A stretch of DNA of 64,000 nt from UBA5239 sp040394635 (GTDB taxonomy: Bacteria; Verrucomicrobiota; Lentisphaeria; Victivallales; Victivallaceae), in assembly GCA_040394635.1 (NCBI GenBank), contig JBEBRW010000011.1:49625-113624 (forward strand), read 5' to 3'. The notes beneath the pieces are model-generated. The model was given only the letters and a program-made list of their open reading frames with translations, was not told the DNA's origin and ran no database searches. How positions within the stretch are numbered: the stretch's first letter is position 1; every line of letters begins with the position of its first letter. The position numbers were made by a program, and so were the translations under genes. This document shows positions 1 through 8,885 of this stretch, piece after piece.

Positions 1-1275
1 GTCTATCCGGCGGTGCATACCGGCGGAATCGGGCTGGCGCTGAGGGCAGGGGCGCTGGCGCGCAATCTGCCGGAGTCGCAGTTCGGCATGGCGTCGACCA
101 AGTTCCGCTGGAACGTGTCCGGGACCTACATGCAGGTACTGCCGCGAGTCATTTCCACGGCGGCGGACGGCGTCAGCGACGAACGCGAGTTTCTGCTTGA
201 TTTCTTCGGCAATACCGGCAAAATGAATTCGATGATTTTCCTGAAGGGTTATCAATGGCCCTTTGATACGACCAAGATTCCGAATGGCTCCTCGATGATC
301 GATATCCTGGTGCATATCGAGACCGTGATCAAAAAGCGCCGGGTATTCCTGGACTACCGCAGCAATGGCGAGGGGCTGGACTTCAAGACGCTCGACGCCG
401 AGGCTTACGAATATCTGGAGAAATCCAGCGTCCTGTACGGTACGCCGCTCGAGCGGCTGGCGAAAATGAACACACCGGCGATCGAATTGTACCGCGACCA
501 CGGCATCGACCTGAGCACGGAGCCGCTGGAAGTTGCGGTCTGTTCGCAGCATAACAACGGCGGTCTGGCCGCCAATTGCTGGTGGGAATCGGAGAATATC
601 AAGCATTTGTTCCCGGTGGGCGAGGTCAACGGTTCGCACGGGGTGACCCGACCGGGCGGTTCGGCGCTGAATGCCGGGCAGGCGGGCGCATTCCGGGCCG
701 CCGAGTATATCGCCGCGCGCTACCGTGAGGAGAGTATCGACGATGCCGCGTTTGAGGCGGCGGTCGCGGCGGAACTGAATTTCCTGTATGATTATCTGTC
801 AAAAACCGGCAATGCCAACGACTGGCAGGCCGAGCGTATGGAGCTTCAGCACCGGATGACTGAATACGGCGCGCATATCCGCGGCGGCAATGCCTGCGCG
901 GAAGCCTGGGCCCAGTATCAGCGGTTGCTGGCGCAGGGCTGTCAATGGCGCGGGCCGAGCGGCAAAGCCGAGGCGCTGCGCAATCTGCAGCTGTGCCTGG
1001 CTCACGCCGTTTACCTCGAAGCAATAAGCGCGGCGGTGGAGCAGGGAATCGGCTCGCGCGGTTCGGCGCTGGTTTTGAAGCCGGAAGGCGCAGCGGTACC
1101 GGGGACGGATTGGCACTACCAGTCGGAGAAACGCGAGTTCCGCACTCAGGTGCAGTTGACTGTGTTTGACGGCAGCGTAAAAAATTACTGGGAGCCCTGC
1201 CGGGGGCTGCCGGAGTGCGACGGCTGGTTCGAAAACGTCTGGAACGACTATCGGGAGCAGAAGATTTATGAGTGA
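1..1275 (+). CDS. FAD-dependent oxidoreductase, fumarate reductase/L-aspartate oxidase-like (5' partial)
   Basis: The reading frame is open to the first base of the window, so the N-terminus with the dinucleotide-binding glycine motif lies outside; the GTG at 13 is probably internal. The visible part matches the C-terminal half of the succinate dehydrogenase/fumarate reductase flavoprotein superfamily: a histidine followed by an NNGGL stretch, then FPVGEVNGSHGVTRPGGSAL, the typical segment that closes the FAD site before a helix of GQ and small residues. The C-terminal about 200 residues are a helical region. Its stop overlaps the start of the HTH-cupin regulator, and two further overlapping genes follow, so it is the first visible gene of one operon. 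Substrate unknown; a fumarate-like or enoate acceptor is possible. Confidence 0.8.
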   Translation, partial: VYPAVHTGGIGLALRAGALARNLPESQFGMASTKFRWNVSGTYMQVLPRVISTAADGVSDEREFLLDFFGNTGKMNSMIFLKGYQWPFDTTKIPNGSSMIDILVHIETVIKKRRVFLDYRSNGEGLDFKTLDAEAYEYLEKSSVLYGTPLERLAKMNTPAIELYRDHGIDLSTEPLEVAVCSQHNNGGLAANCWWESENIKHLFPVGEVNGSHGVTRPGGSALNAGQAGAFRAAEYIAARYREESIDDAAFEAAVAAELNFLYDYLSKTGNANDWQAERMELQHRMTEYGAHIRGGNACAEAWAQYQRLLAQGCQWRGPSGKAEALRNLQLCLAHAVYLEAISAAVEQGIGSRGSALVLKPEGAAVPGTDWHYQSEKREFRTQVQLTVFDGSVKNYWEPCRGLPECDGWFENVWNDYREQKIYE

Positions 1276-1804
1276 TGAAAACTCCATGTATGATTTTTCA
1301 ATTCTGCGCGACCTGCGCAAAAACGAAAAAATGAGCATTGCCGAACTGACCGAGCGCAGCGGGGTTTCGGCGGCGGTGATCTCCAAGCTCGAGCGCAACC
1401 AGATCACCGCCGGGCTGGAAACCATCGGTAAATTGGCACACGCTTTCGGCATCAGCGCCGCCGATCTGATCAAGGTGGCGGAGAACCGTCACGCGCGGCT
1501 CGCCGAGGCTACTGAACGGGATTCGGAAGGTTTTCATTTTCAGGAGGTTTCCTACAGCAACATGAAGGGGCTGCGGGGAACGGCTCCTGCCGGGGCCGTG
1601 CTGGAGCGGCCGCATCTGCACCGCAGCGGTTCGGAAATGTGCTGGGTGTTGAAGGGCAGGGTGGTATTCAGTTTGCCGGAGGGGGATTATGACCTCGCCG
1701 CCGGGGAGTCGATCATGTTCGATGCGCTGAACCGGCACCGTTATCAGGTTTTGGAAGATTGCGAAGTTTTTATCGTTCATTTAAGAGAAGGATTTAAATT
1801 GTGA
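1268..1804 (+). CDS. XRE-family transcriptional regulator with C-terminal cupin domain
   Basis: This 178-residue protein has a helix-turn-helix at about residues 10-65 (AELTERSGVSAAVISKLERN is the recognition region) and a small beta-barrel cupin from about 105 to 175, with GSEMCWVLKGRVVFSLPEG as the first cupin motif. HTH-cupin proteins of this layout usually sense a small metabolite in the barrel and repress or activate a nearby catabolic operon. The ATG at 1268 overlaps the upstream stop, and a later ATG at 1286 is also possible. Lying between the flavoprotein and the heparinase-like gene with overlaps at both ends, it probably regulates this operon. Confidence 0.88.
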   Translation: MSDENSMYDFSILRDLRKNEKMSIAELTERSGVSAAVISKLERNQITAGLETIGKLAHAFGISAADLIKVAENRHARLAEATERDSEGFHFQEVSYSNMKGLRGTAPAGAVLERPHLHRSGSEMCWVLKGRVVFSLPEGDYDLAAGESIMFDALNRHRYQVLEDCEVFIVHLREGFKL

Positions 1805-3573
1805 AAACAACCATATTTCCTCCGGCCGCCGACCGCAAAGCATGGGATCGTGCCCGGAAATCACCGCGCAACCGAGAATTCAGCGAACAACTGATTGCCG
1901 AGGCCGGAAAAATACTGCAGCAAAGCAGCATCCCGGAGCTTCCGGCTCATCTGTTCATGGAATTTGTGCAGAACGGCAACCGATCGAATTACGAAACCTG
2001 TTATTTCCTGCGCCGCCGGCAACTTGTCGTGCTGCTGCTGGCCGAATGTTTCGAGGCCAAAGGGCGGTTCATGACCGGCATCATCGATTATCTCTGGGCG
2101 ATCACTGCCGAGCATACCTGGAGCCTGCCCGCCCACATTCCCAATACGACCGGCGACCCGCTGCCCGATCAGCCTTATGAAACGCTCGATCTCTTCGCGG
2201 CGGAAACCGGAATGCTGCTGGCCCGGAGCCTGGACTTGCTGGAAGACAAGCTCCGCGAAATTTCCCCGAATCTGGTGCGGATGGTGCGCCGCCAGCTGAT
2301 TACCCGGATCATCGAACCGATGGAGGTCAAGCCTTTTCCGTTCTGGTGGCATCAGGGATTGAATAACTGGACGCCGTGGTGCAGCAGCAACTGCCTCGGC
2401 GCAGCCTTGACCGCACTGCAGGACGAACCGGCCCGCCTGAAAAGAATCATCAAGCAGTTGAACGGTTATGTCGAACTTTATGTGAAACAATACCCGGAAG
2501 ACGGCGGCTGCGACGAGGGGCCGACCTATTGGGCGGTTTCCCCGGCGGTGATGCTGCGGTTTTACGAGCAGCTCCGGACCTGGCCGGATAATCCGAAATT
2601 GAAGCGGATGGGCGAGTACATTGCCGATGCCTGTTTGAGCGGAAGTTACCTGGCGGCCTTTGCCGATGCGGGGACTTCCACTCATCTGGTGCCGTGTCCT
2701 TCATGCTATCGTTATGGCGAACGGGTCGGCAGCAGCAAACTAAAAAAGCTGGCCCTGAGCCTGTCAGCCCCCCCTGAAGTCCCTGCGACCAGATACGAAA
2801 TCAACACGGCACTGGAATACATCTTCTGGCTGCCTGCTGAATCGAAAACCCCGGCACAGCCGGAAAAGTCGGTTGCCTGGTATGAGAAAACCGAACTTTT
2901 GTTCGTGAAGGACAACGGCTTGTCGCTGGCTGCCAAGGGCGGGCACAATGCCGAGAATCACAACCATATCGATGTCGGCCAGTTCATTATTATCAATCAG
3001 GACCAGCCGGTGATCATCGATCCGGGCTGGGCGGAATATACCCGTTTCACCTTCAGCGACAAACGCTATGAAAACTGGATCATCAACTCAGACGGGCACA
3101 ATATCCCACAGTTCAACGGCGTCAAACAACTGCCGGGCAAGGAATTCCATGCCGAAGTCCTTGAACTCCGCAAGAATAAACAGTGTTGTGTACTGAAATT
3201 GGACCTGACCAAGGCGTATCCGGCGGAGGCAAAGCTGAAAAGCTGCGTCCGTGCCATAACGTACGATTTCGCGGCGTCGAGCATCGAAATTCATGATGAA
3301 TGGAAGCTTGCGGGCCGCAAAAATACGGTCGTGATCCCGCTTTATACACCGGGGGCGGTCAAGAAGTTGACCGGTCAGAGTTGGCAGATTCTGAATATGG
3401 TCCTGACGATCTCCGGCTCCGACAGCAAGCTGGACGCCGAGAAGTTGAAAATAACCGACAGCAGGCTTTTGCTAAGCTGGGGCGAGAGCCTGAACCGTCT
3501 GACGCTGACCACGAATTCCGGCAGCAGGGGCGAACACAAATTAACATTTTTACCTAAAGGAAGTAAAAAATGA
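1801..3573 (+). CDS. Heparinase II/III family protein, cytoplasmic
   Basis: The protein has 590 residues. An N-terminal alpha-helical toroid region (about 30-340, with YPEDGGCDEGPTYW near 225-240) is followed by a beta-sandwich heparinase II/III domain (about 360-580) containing KGGHNAENHNHIDVGQF and IDPGWAEY, the usual His/Asn-rich and Tyr-containing signature. Family members cleave uronic-acid polysaccharides by beta-elimination, leaving 4,5-unsaturated uronates. No signal peptide is visible, so it would act on imported oligosaccharides in the cytoplasm. The GTG start overlaps the stop of the regulator. The exact glycan cannot be read from the sequence, and some family members may be hydrolases. 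Confidence 0.85.
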   Translation: MKTTIFPPAADRKAWDRARKSPRNREFSEQLIAEAGKILQQSSIPELPAHLFMEFVQNGNRSNYETCYFLRRRQLVVLLLAECFEAKGRFMTGIIDYLWAITAEHTWSLPAHIPNTTGDPLPDQPYETLDLFAAETGMLLARSLDLLEDKLREISPNLVRMVRRQLITRIIEPMEVKPFPFWWHQGLNNWTPWCSSNCLGAALTALQDEPARLKRIIKQLNGYVELYVKQYPEDGGCDEGPTYWAVSPAVMLRFYEQLRTWPDNPKLKRMGEYIADACLSGSYLAAFADAGTSTHLVPCPSCYRYGERVGSSKLKKLALSLSAPPEVPATRYEINTALEYIFWLPAESKTPAQPEKSVAWYEKTELLFVKDNGLSLAAKGGHNAENHNHIDVGQFIIINQDQPVIIDPGWAEYTRFTFSDKRYENWIINSDGHNIPQFNGVKQLPGKEFHAEVLELRKNKQCCVLKLDLTKAYPAEAKLKSCVRAITYDFAASSIEIHDEWKLAGRKNTVVIPLYTPGAVKKLTGQSWQILNMVLTISGSDSKLDAEKLKITDSRLLLSWGESLNRLTLTTNSGSRGEHKLTFLPKGSKK

Positions 3574-5006
3574 GTCAATACACGAAAATATCGACGATCA
3601 AGAACGCTGAAGAATTTGCCGCTCATCTGGACAAACTTGGACTGCCGCACTGGTTCGTGCCGGAAATGAAGTCCGGGGCGGACTCCGCTTTGTCGCAGAC
3701 CGCTCAGCTGAACGGCCGCACCATCGGCAACCGCTGGGCGATTCTCCCGATGGAGGGCTGGGATTGCCTGCCGGACGGTTCGCCGAGCGAATTGACCGAG
3801 CGGCGCTGGCTGCGGTTCGGCGAGAGCGGCGCCAAGATTCTTTTCGGTTGCGAGGCCGCCGCCGTGATGCTTTCCGGCAAGAGCAACACCCGTCAGATGA
3901 TGATCACCCCCGAAACGGCGGAAAATATCGGCAAACTGCGCGCCAAAGTCGCCAAACGGCACCATGAAAAGTTCGGCAAATCCGACGACCTCTATATCGG
4001 GCTGCAGCTGACCCACTCCGGCCGTTATTCCCACCCGTATGATGACAAAAAACTGGATTCCGTGACCGCTTACGCCCATCCGCTGCTGGACAAGAAGTTC
4101 GGCAACTCGGCGAAAAATGTGGTTTCCGACGATGAACTCGATGAGATTGTGGCCACGTTCATCGAGGCGGCCAAGCTGGCGAAGGACGGCGGATTCGACT
4201 TTGTCGACGTGAAGCACGCTCACGGCTATCTGGCGCACGAGCTCCTGAGTGCAATCGACCGTCCCGGCAAATACGGCGGTTCGTTCGAGAACCGGACCCG
4301 CTTCTTCCGCGATATCGTACAGGGAATCAAGGACAACGTGCCGGGACTCGATATCTCGTTCCGGTTCAGTGTCTTTGATATGATTCCATATGAAAAAGGA
4401 CCGGACCGGATCGGCAAGCCGATGGACTGGAACGGCAACTATCCGTATGCCTTCGGCGGCGACGGCACCGGACACGGCTATGACCTGACCGAGCCGGCGG
4501 CGTTCCTGAAACTGGCGCAGACGATGGGGATCAACTTCATCTGTTCGACCGTCGGCAGTCCGTACTATATTCCACATATCCAGCGCCCGGCGTACTACCC
4601 GGTCAGCGACGGTTACCTGCCGCCGGAAGACCCGACCATCGGCGCGTTCCGCCAGATCGCGGCCCTGGCCGAGATCAAAAAACTGGTTCCCGGCATGCAG
4701 ATGATCGGCTCCGGCTATACTTGTCTGCAGGAATGGCTGCCGCAGGTAGGGGAATATGTGGTGCGGCACGGCATGGCCGATTACGTCGGCATCGGCCGCA
4801 TGGTGCTCTCGTATCCCGAACTTTGTGCGGACCAGCTGCAGGGCAGGGGACTGGACAAGCGGCGGATCTGCCGGACGTTCGGCGACTGCACCACGGCACC
4901 GCGCAACGGGCTGGTCTCCGGATGCTATCCGCTGGACCATTATTACAAGGAGCTTGAGTCCGCCGAGAAATTGAAAAACATCAAGGCGCGTCTGAATAAT
5001 CAATAA
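3570..5006 (+). CDS. NADH:flavin oxidoreductase, Old Yellow Enzyme family
   Basis: A 478-residue TIM-barrel flavoprotein. QLTHSGRYSHP (near 145) is the FMN-side segment of the OYE/2,4-dienoyl-CoA reductase family, and FDFVDVKHAHGYLAHELLS (near 210-228) carries the conserved paired histidines that bind the carbonyl of the substrate. IGSGYTCLQEW and DYVGIGRMVLSYP near the C-terminus form the phosphate-binding end of the barrel. It lacks the long C-terminal FAD/NAD domain of dienoyl-CoA reductases. The ATG overlaps the stop of the heparinase-like gene, so the two are probably translationally coupled. The family reduces activated C=C bonds using NAD(P)H; the substrate here is unknown. Confidence 0.87.
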   Translation: MSQYTKISTIKNAEEFAAHLDKLGLPHWFVPEMKSGADSALSQTAQLNGRTIGNRWAILPMEGWDCLPDGSPSELTERRWLRFGESGAKILFGCEAAAVMLSGKSNTRQMMITPETAENIGKLRAKVAKRHHEKFGKSDDLYIGLQLTHSGRYSHPYDDKKLDSVTAYAHPLLDKKFGNSAKNVVSDDELDEIVATFIEAAKLAKDGGFDFVDVKHAHGYLAHELLSAIDRPGKYGGSFENRTRFFRDIVQGIKDNVPGLDISFRFSVFDMIPYEKGPDRIGKPMDWNGNYPYAFGGDGTGHGYDLTEPAAFLKLAQTMGINFICSTVGSPYYIPHIQRPAYYPVSDGYLPPEDPTIGAFRQIAALAEIKKLVPGMQMIGSGYTCLQEWLPQVGEYVVRHGMADYVGIGRMVLSYPELCADQLQGRGLDKRRICRTFGDCTTAPRNGLVSGCYPLDHYYKELESAEKLKNIKARLNNQ

Positions 5007-5022
5007 CGCTGGAAATTTTTGG

Positions 5023-5042
5023 ACCACGGAACTTTCCGTGGT
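5023..5042 (+). terminator. Hairpin after the OYE gene
   Basis: ACCACGGAA pairs with TTCCGTGGT 17 bases after the stop of the oxidoreductase gene. Only a weak T/A stretch follows, so it is an imperfect intrinsic terminator, but it sits exactly at the end of the operon. Confidence 0.6.
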
Positions 5043-5139
5043 TTATCAAAAATAAAGAGTGAAATTAATATTTTTTGGACGATTTGGCAAAATATAATTT
5101 GAAAAAATACTTTTCATATGGCATATTTATCTCGGTCAA

Positions 5140-7296
5140 ATGGAAAGCTGCGAGATGACAGAAGAATACAATGATATTTACAACGACGAGTTCGATGTCG
5201 ATGAACTGAATGCAACAGTTGTTTTATCGAAAGCGACTGGCGAATCGGACGAGATTGACTTTGAAATAGACAAAGAAACCGAAGCATCGGACTACAAGGA
5301 CCGGTTTCGGTTCATCTGTTATTTCGCCGCGGGCGGCATGGGGCAGGTGGGCAAGGCCAAGGATTTGGCCTTCGACCGCGTCGTGGCCGTCAAGACCCTG
5401 AAGGAAAAATACAAAGACAACCCGCGTATCGTCAAATCCTTCCTGGAAGAATGCCGCCTGAACGCCCAGTTGGACCACCCGTCCATCGTGCCGATTTACG
5501 CCATGGGGAAGGGGGAGTCCGGCAACTGGGAAGTGATCATGAAGCTGATCAACGGCACCTCGCTTTCCAATTTCATCAAGACCGCCCGCGAAGTTTATAC
5601 CAACAAGCGGATCAGTTACCGGCAGGAACAGCGGGCGCTGATTTCCCGGTTGGAGTATTTTCTCAAGATCTGCGAGGCCATTAATTACTGCCATAGCCGG
5701 AAAGTCGTTCACGGCGACCTGAAGCCGGACAATATCATGATGGGCCAATACGGCGAAGTCTATATCATGGACTGGGGCTGCGCCCGCTATGCGGACACCA
5801 CCCCGGACCATATCAGCGGCACCCCGAATTACCTGCCGCCCGAGTTCCTTAATGATAAAGTAGTGACATTTCAGATCGACGTTTACTCCCTCGGGATTAT
5901 CCTGTTTGAGCTGGTGACGCTGCTCCGGGCCAAGGCGACCAACTCCACCCGGACGCACCAGACCACCAACATTACGCGACATAATGTTTTTGACCTGGAT
6001 AAATGGCATTTCCAGCCCGGCATGAAGGTCAATCATTCCCTGAAAGCGATCATTTTCAAGGCAATTAATCCCGATCCCACGCACCGCTACAAGACGGTTA
6101 ACGAACTGGCACTGGATATACGGCATTTCATTTACGACGAAGAAGTATCGGCGGACCCGGATGGATTGCTGAAGAGGTTTGTGCGGACGCTTTATCACAA
6201 CCGGCTGAAATCCATCATCGCCGTATCGCTGACCTTCATCGTGCTGCTCTGTCTGCTTTTCCAGTCTTATTATCAAGCGAGCCGCAAGGAAAAAATCCGC
6301 CAGGCGAGCCTGACCCAGATGGTCCGGCTCCAGTCTACAACCGACGAACTGGCCAACGAAGTAAGCAATAACTTCCTGCTCGGGCAGACGCAGGTCATGA
6401 TGTATGCCGACCTGATTATCGAAAATATCGATGGTCATCCGGCGGGCAAAGATCAGAAATTTTATGCCAACAATCTGTACCGGAAAGCGGAAACCAGCCC
6501 CCCCGGCATGATGGAAACCGACGTATATCCGAATCCGATCAACCTGCAGCACATCGCTTATGTTCCTTCCATCCAGGCGTCGACCGTGGAAGATGCAAAG
6601 TTGATGGATGAAGTTCAATTCATACGGATTTGCCGCAAGGTGATCAGTTCAAACTTCGAGAGCAGGGATATTGTCCATGATGACAATCGCCTGTTCACAA
6701 CAGGAAGCCTGATTCAACGACTGATGATTGTCTGGAAAAACGGCGTTGGCTTTGTTTACCCCGGCGGCTATGACGATCCCAATACCTTCGCATTTTATGA
6801 GCGTTGGAACAATCCGGATAACCGCAATACCGGCAACCGGATCATCTGGAGCCAGCCCTATATCGGCAATACCGGGCGCCAGCGCATTGTCTGCCGTTAT
6901 CCGATGCGCAAGGAAAATAAGGAATTTATCGGTGTGGCCGGCGTTGAAATGCGCCTGGAAAGCATCCTCTATCCGATCATGAGGGCCCACAAGGCCAATC
7001 CCGACCTGCGGTTCTATTTCGTTGACCTCCGCGGCAACAGGGCAGGGCTGGTCACCGGCGACGAAATCATTATGCCCCACGAAGACGGCTTCTATCCGGA
7101 CCGTACTCATGTATCCGAAATTTTCGCAGTGGCGAGCCGCCTGAAAGATTCGGAATACCAACAGTTCGAATCCACCGTCGGCGGCAAACAGTTCTTCATT
7201 ACAGGCTCCATATTCAAGGTTGTCGACAGCATCTTCATTCAGATGATCGATGCAGAAGCCATGACCCGCCGGATTCAGGAAACCCCGAAAAAGTAA
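5140..7296 (+). CDS. Membrane Ser/Thr protein kinase with C-terminal dCache-like sensor domain
   Basis: A 718-residue protein. After an acidic N-terminal tail (1-50), a Hanks-type kinase domain spans about 55-330: glycine loop FAAGGMGQVGKA, VAVK (Lys85), HGDLKPDN at 191-198 (HGD in place of HRD), DWG at 211-213 in place of DFG, and PPE at 233-235. A single membrane helix lies at about 357-376. The remaining 340 residues end in a pattern typical of double-Cache domains (WSQPY, then FIGVAGVEM). The kinase is therefore cytoplasmic and the sensor periplasmic. ATG 5155 is an alternative start. All catalytic Lys and Asp residues are present, so activity is expected. Ligand and targets are unknown. 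Confidence 0.85.
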   Translation: MESCEMTEEYNDIYNDEFDVDELNATVVLSKATGESDEIDFEIDKETEASDYKDRFRFICYFAAGGMGQVGKAKDLAFDRVVAVKTLKEKYKDNPRIVKSFLEECRLNAQLDHPSIVPIYAMGKGESGNWEVIMKLINGTSLSNFIKTAREVYTNKRISYRQEQRALISRLEYFLKICEAINYCHSRKVVHGDLKPDNIMMGQYGEVYIMDWGCARYADTTPDHISGTPNYLPPEFLNDKVVTFQIDVYSLGIILFELVTLLRAKATNSTRTHQTTNITRHNVFDLDKWHFQPGMKVNHSLKAIIFKAINPDPTHRYKTVNELALDIRHFIYDEEVSADPDGLLKRFVRTLYHNRLKSIIAVSLTFIVLLCLLFQSYYQASRKEKIRQASLTQMVRLQSTTDELANEVSNNFLLGQTQVMMYADLIIENIDGHPAGKDQKFYANNLYRKAETSPPGMMETDVYPNPINLQHIAYVPSIQASTVEDAKLMDEVQFIRICRKVISSNFESRDIVHDDNRLFTTGSLIQRLMIVWKNGVGFVYPGGYDDPNTFAFYERWNNPDNRNTGNRIIWSQPYIGNTGRQRIVCRYPMRKENKEFIGVAGVEMRLESILYPIMRAHKANPDLRFYFVDLRGNRAGLVTGDEIIMPHEDGFYPDRTHVSEIFAVASRLKDSEYQQFESTVGGKQFFITGSIFKVVDSIFIQMIDAEAMTRRIQETPKK

Positions 7297-7317
7297 GCTC
7301 ATCCGCATAGAAAAAAT

Positions 7318-7359
7318 GGCGGACAGTAAAGTTTCCGGGGTGAAAAATTACTGTCCGCC
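7318..7359 (-). terminator. Terminator between convergent kinase and SIMPL genes
   Basis: A perfect 12-bp inverted repeat, GGCGGACAGTAA with TTACTGTCCGCC, has an 18-base loop. On the minus strand a run of T follows directly, so it is an intrinsic terminator for the SIMPL gene; it may also stop kinase transcription. Confidence 0.8.
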
Positions 7360-7384
7360 AACAACAAGGGGGTCAATTTCAAGG

Positions 7385-8158
7385 CTATTCCAGCAGGTAC
7401 TCCAGGTTCACAACCACTTTTATGCTCTTTTCGAGGCTTTCCGTATCATAAACTCCGCCGTGGGAGGTTTCAGTAGAGTAGGGGGCCGTTATCTGAATGA
7501 CGCCCTGTTTGGCCTCGAGCAGACGGCCGATCTTGCCGCCGCTGTTCTCCGCCAGAATCTTGGCCCGCTCAAATCCGTTGGCCGTGGCCTTCCGCATCAG
7601 GGCCAGCTTGTAACGGTCCAGATCCGAAATATAATACTCAGGCGTACCGGTATTCAGGTCGACACCTTCAGCAAGCAACGCATCGAGATTGCGGTAATTG
7701 TCTGCGATCAGGTTGACCTGCCGGGTATTCACTTCGACCTTGCGGCCGGCTTTCACGTGAAGCAGCTCATCCGTGGTTACGCCACGCTCATTCTTCCGGT
7801 AAATATTCTCCTGAGCGATATTGCCCAGGGAAATCTCTTCCACCTTGAATCCCATGTGCTGCAACTTAAGTACAACCTTATCTTGTGAACGCTGCAGCCG
7901 GTTGAAAGCATCTTCCAGATTGGCACCGCGTGCACATACATATACCTGGAATTTGGCCACGTCGCCGCTGACGATTTGCTCGGCATATCCCTTTACCGAA
8001 AGATTCTTTTCCTTCCGGATCTTGATGAAGAAATGCGACAGCAGGAACGATGACACGATAACCGCCAGTGCGATGATCGCCGTAGTCAGGATACGCGTGC
8101 CATATCTCACTACCTTATCATTCATATTATATTTGCTTATTCTGCTGTTAGTTGACAT
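7385..8158 (-). CDS. SIMPL domain-containing (DUF541) membrane-anchored protein
   Basis: Read from ATG 8158, which has an AAAGAGA stretch just upstream, the protein has 257 residues; a longer frame continues to 8245 but its extra residues look non-coding. One membrane helix lies at about residues 23-43, followed by a SIMPL (DUF541) domain: SVKGYAEQIVSGDVAKFQVY, a long helix with NRLQRSQDKVV, and the typical KATANGFERAKILAENSGGK segment before the final beta strand. The domain faces the periplasm. SIMPL proteins are widespread in Gram-negative envelopes but have no clear biochemical role. The gene is convergent with the kinase and shares its terminator hairpin. Confidence 0.85.
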   Translation of the reverse strand: MSTNSRISKYNMNDKVVRYGTRILTTAIIALAVIVSSFLLSHFFIKIRKEKNLSVKGYAEQIVSGDVAKFQVYVCARGANLEDAFNRLQRSQDKVVLKLQHMGFKVEEISLGNIAQENIYRKNERGVTTDELLHVKAGRKVEVNTRQVNLIADNYRNLDALLAEGVDLNTGTPEYYISDLDRYKLALMRKATANGFERAKILAENSGGKIGRLLEAKQGVIQITAPYSTETSHGGVYDTESLEKSIKVVVNLEYLLE

Positions 8159-8684
8159 TTCATCTCTTTCATGGTTGATAATCGTCAATAAAAGGTTTCG
8201 TTGATTTAAATTCATCGGTTCCATAAGAAAAGACAATACACCCATGTTTTTTTGTTCATGACATTATTCTACAACCGATTTTCAGGATTTCCAGTACCAA
8301 AATATCACGTCGCATAATGTATATTATGTTAAGTTTCATATATAGGAAAGGGCGATGCTATCGATTCATATAATGTTTATTATGAGGAATATATGAATAA
8401 CTAAATGAGCGCCTGTTAATAAGTTGTTCATTTCATCCACAGGATAACGGTGGATTAAGCAGTGAATTTCGGAGATTTTCAATTGTTGATATTTTTGACC
8501 CTTCATAGAATGATGAATAAAGGGCTGATTATCGATTTTACCGGTTGATGGACGGTTTTGAGCCAATCGCTGTTGGAATGGCTTTAGAATGCGTTTTTCC
8601 GGGATATGGCTAAATCGATCTTTATTGATTCAGTCGATATTTGATGGGGTGATTAGAAGAGATTTGGAAAATGGATAATGATTG

Positions 8685-8728
8685 GGTGAGGGGTGGTATC
8701 CGTTGAGATGGATATGCCCCCTTCCCTT
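8685..8728 (-). repeat. 44-bp hairpin repeat, copy 1
   Basis: This unit is nearly identical to the one at 8835-8878, differing by one G in a G-run and one T in the loop. It folds as GGGG/CCCC plus TATCC/GGATA around a short loop. No gene lies between the two copies. Confidence 0.75.
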
Positions 8729-8834
8729 AGTCGAATTTATTGTGCCAGTGCGGTTTGACCATGGGGTTTGGAAGGAGGTTTAATCAAGTCAGGGATTAAA
8801 GAAATTTGATTAAGTAAAAACTTAATAAAAAACA

Positions 8835-8878
8835 GGTGAGGGGGTGGTATCCGTGAGATGGATATGCCCCCTTCCCTT
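8835..8878 (-). repeat. 44-bp hairpin repeat, copy 2; probable terminator of the GNAT-GrpB gene
   Basis: GGGGG and CCCCC flank TATCC/GGATA. On the minus strand the hairpin comes 7 bases after the stop of the GNAT-GrpB gene and is followed by a T-rich stretch, so it may terminate that transcript. The second copy 150 bp further on would be a back-up or a duplicated element. Confidence 0.65.
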
Positions 8879-8885
8879 TTGTTTT

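Larger units (their letters stand above)
8159..8885. other. Non-coding stretch with AT-rich part and duplicated hairpin
   Basis: Some 730 bases without a supportable gene. The part next to the SIMPL start (8250-8400) is AT-rich and probably holds its promoter. A short minus-strand frame at 8366-8566 has no ribosome binding site or recognisable protein. From 8685 on, two near-identical 44-bp hairpin units occur, listed separately. No tRNA or other known RNA was recognised. Confidence 0.6.

Noticed and set aside
8366..8566. 66-codon minus-strand gene in the gap
   Set aside because: AT-rich, no ribosome binding site, no recognisable protein features.
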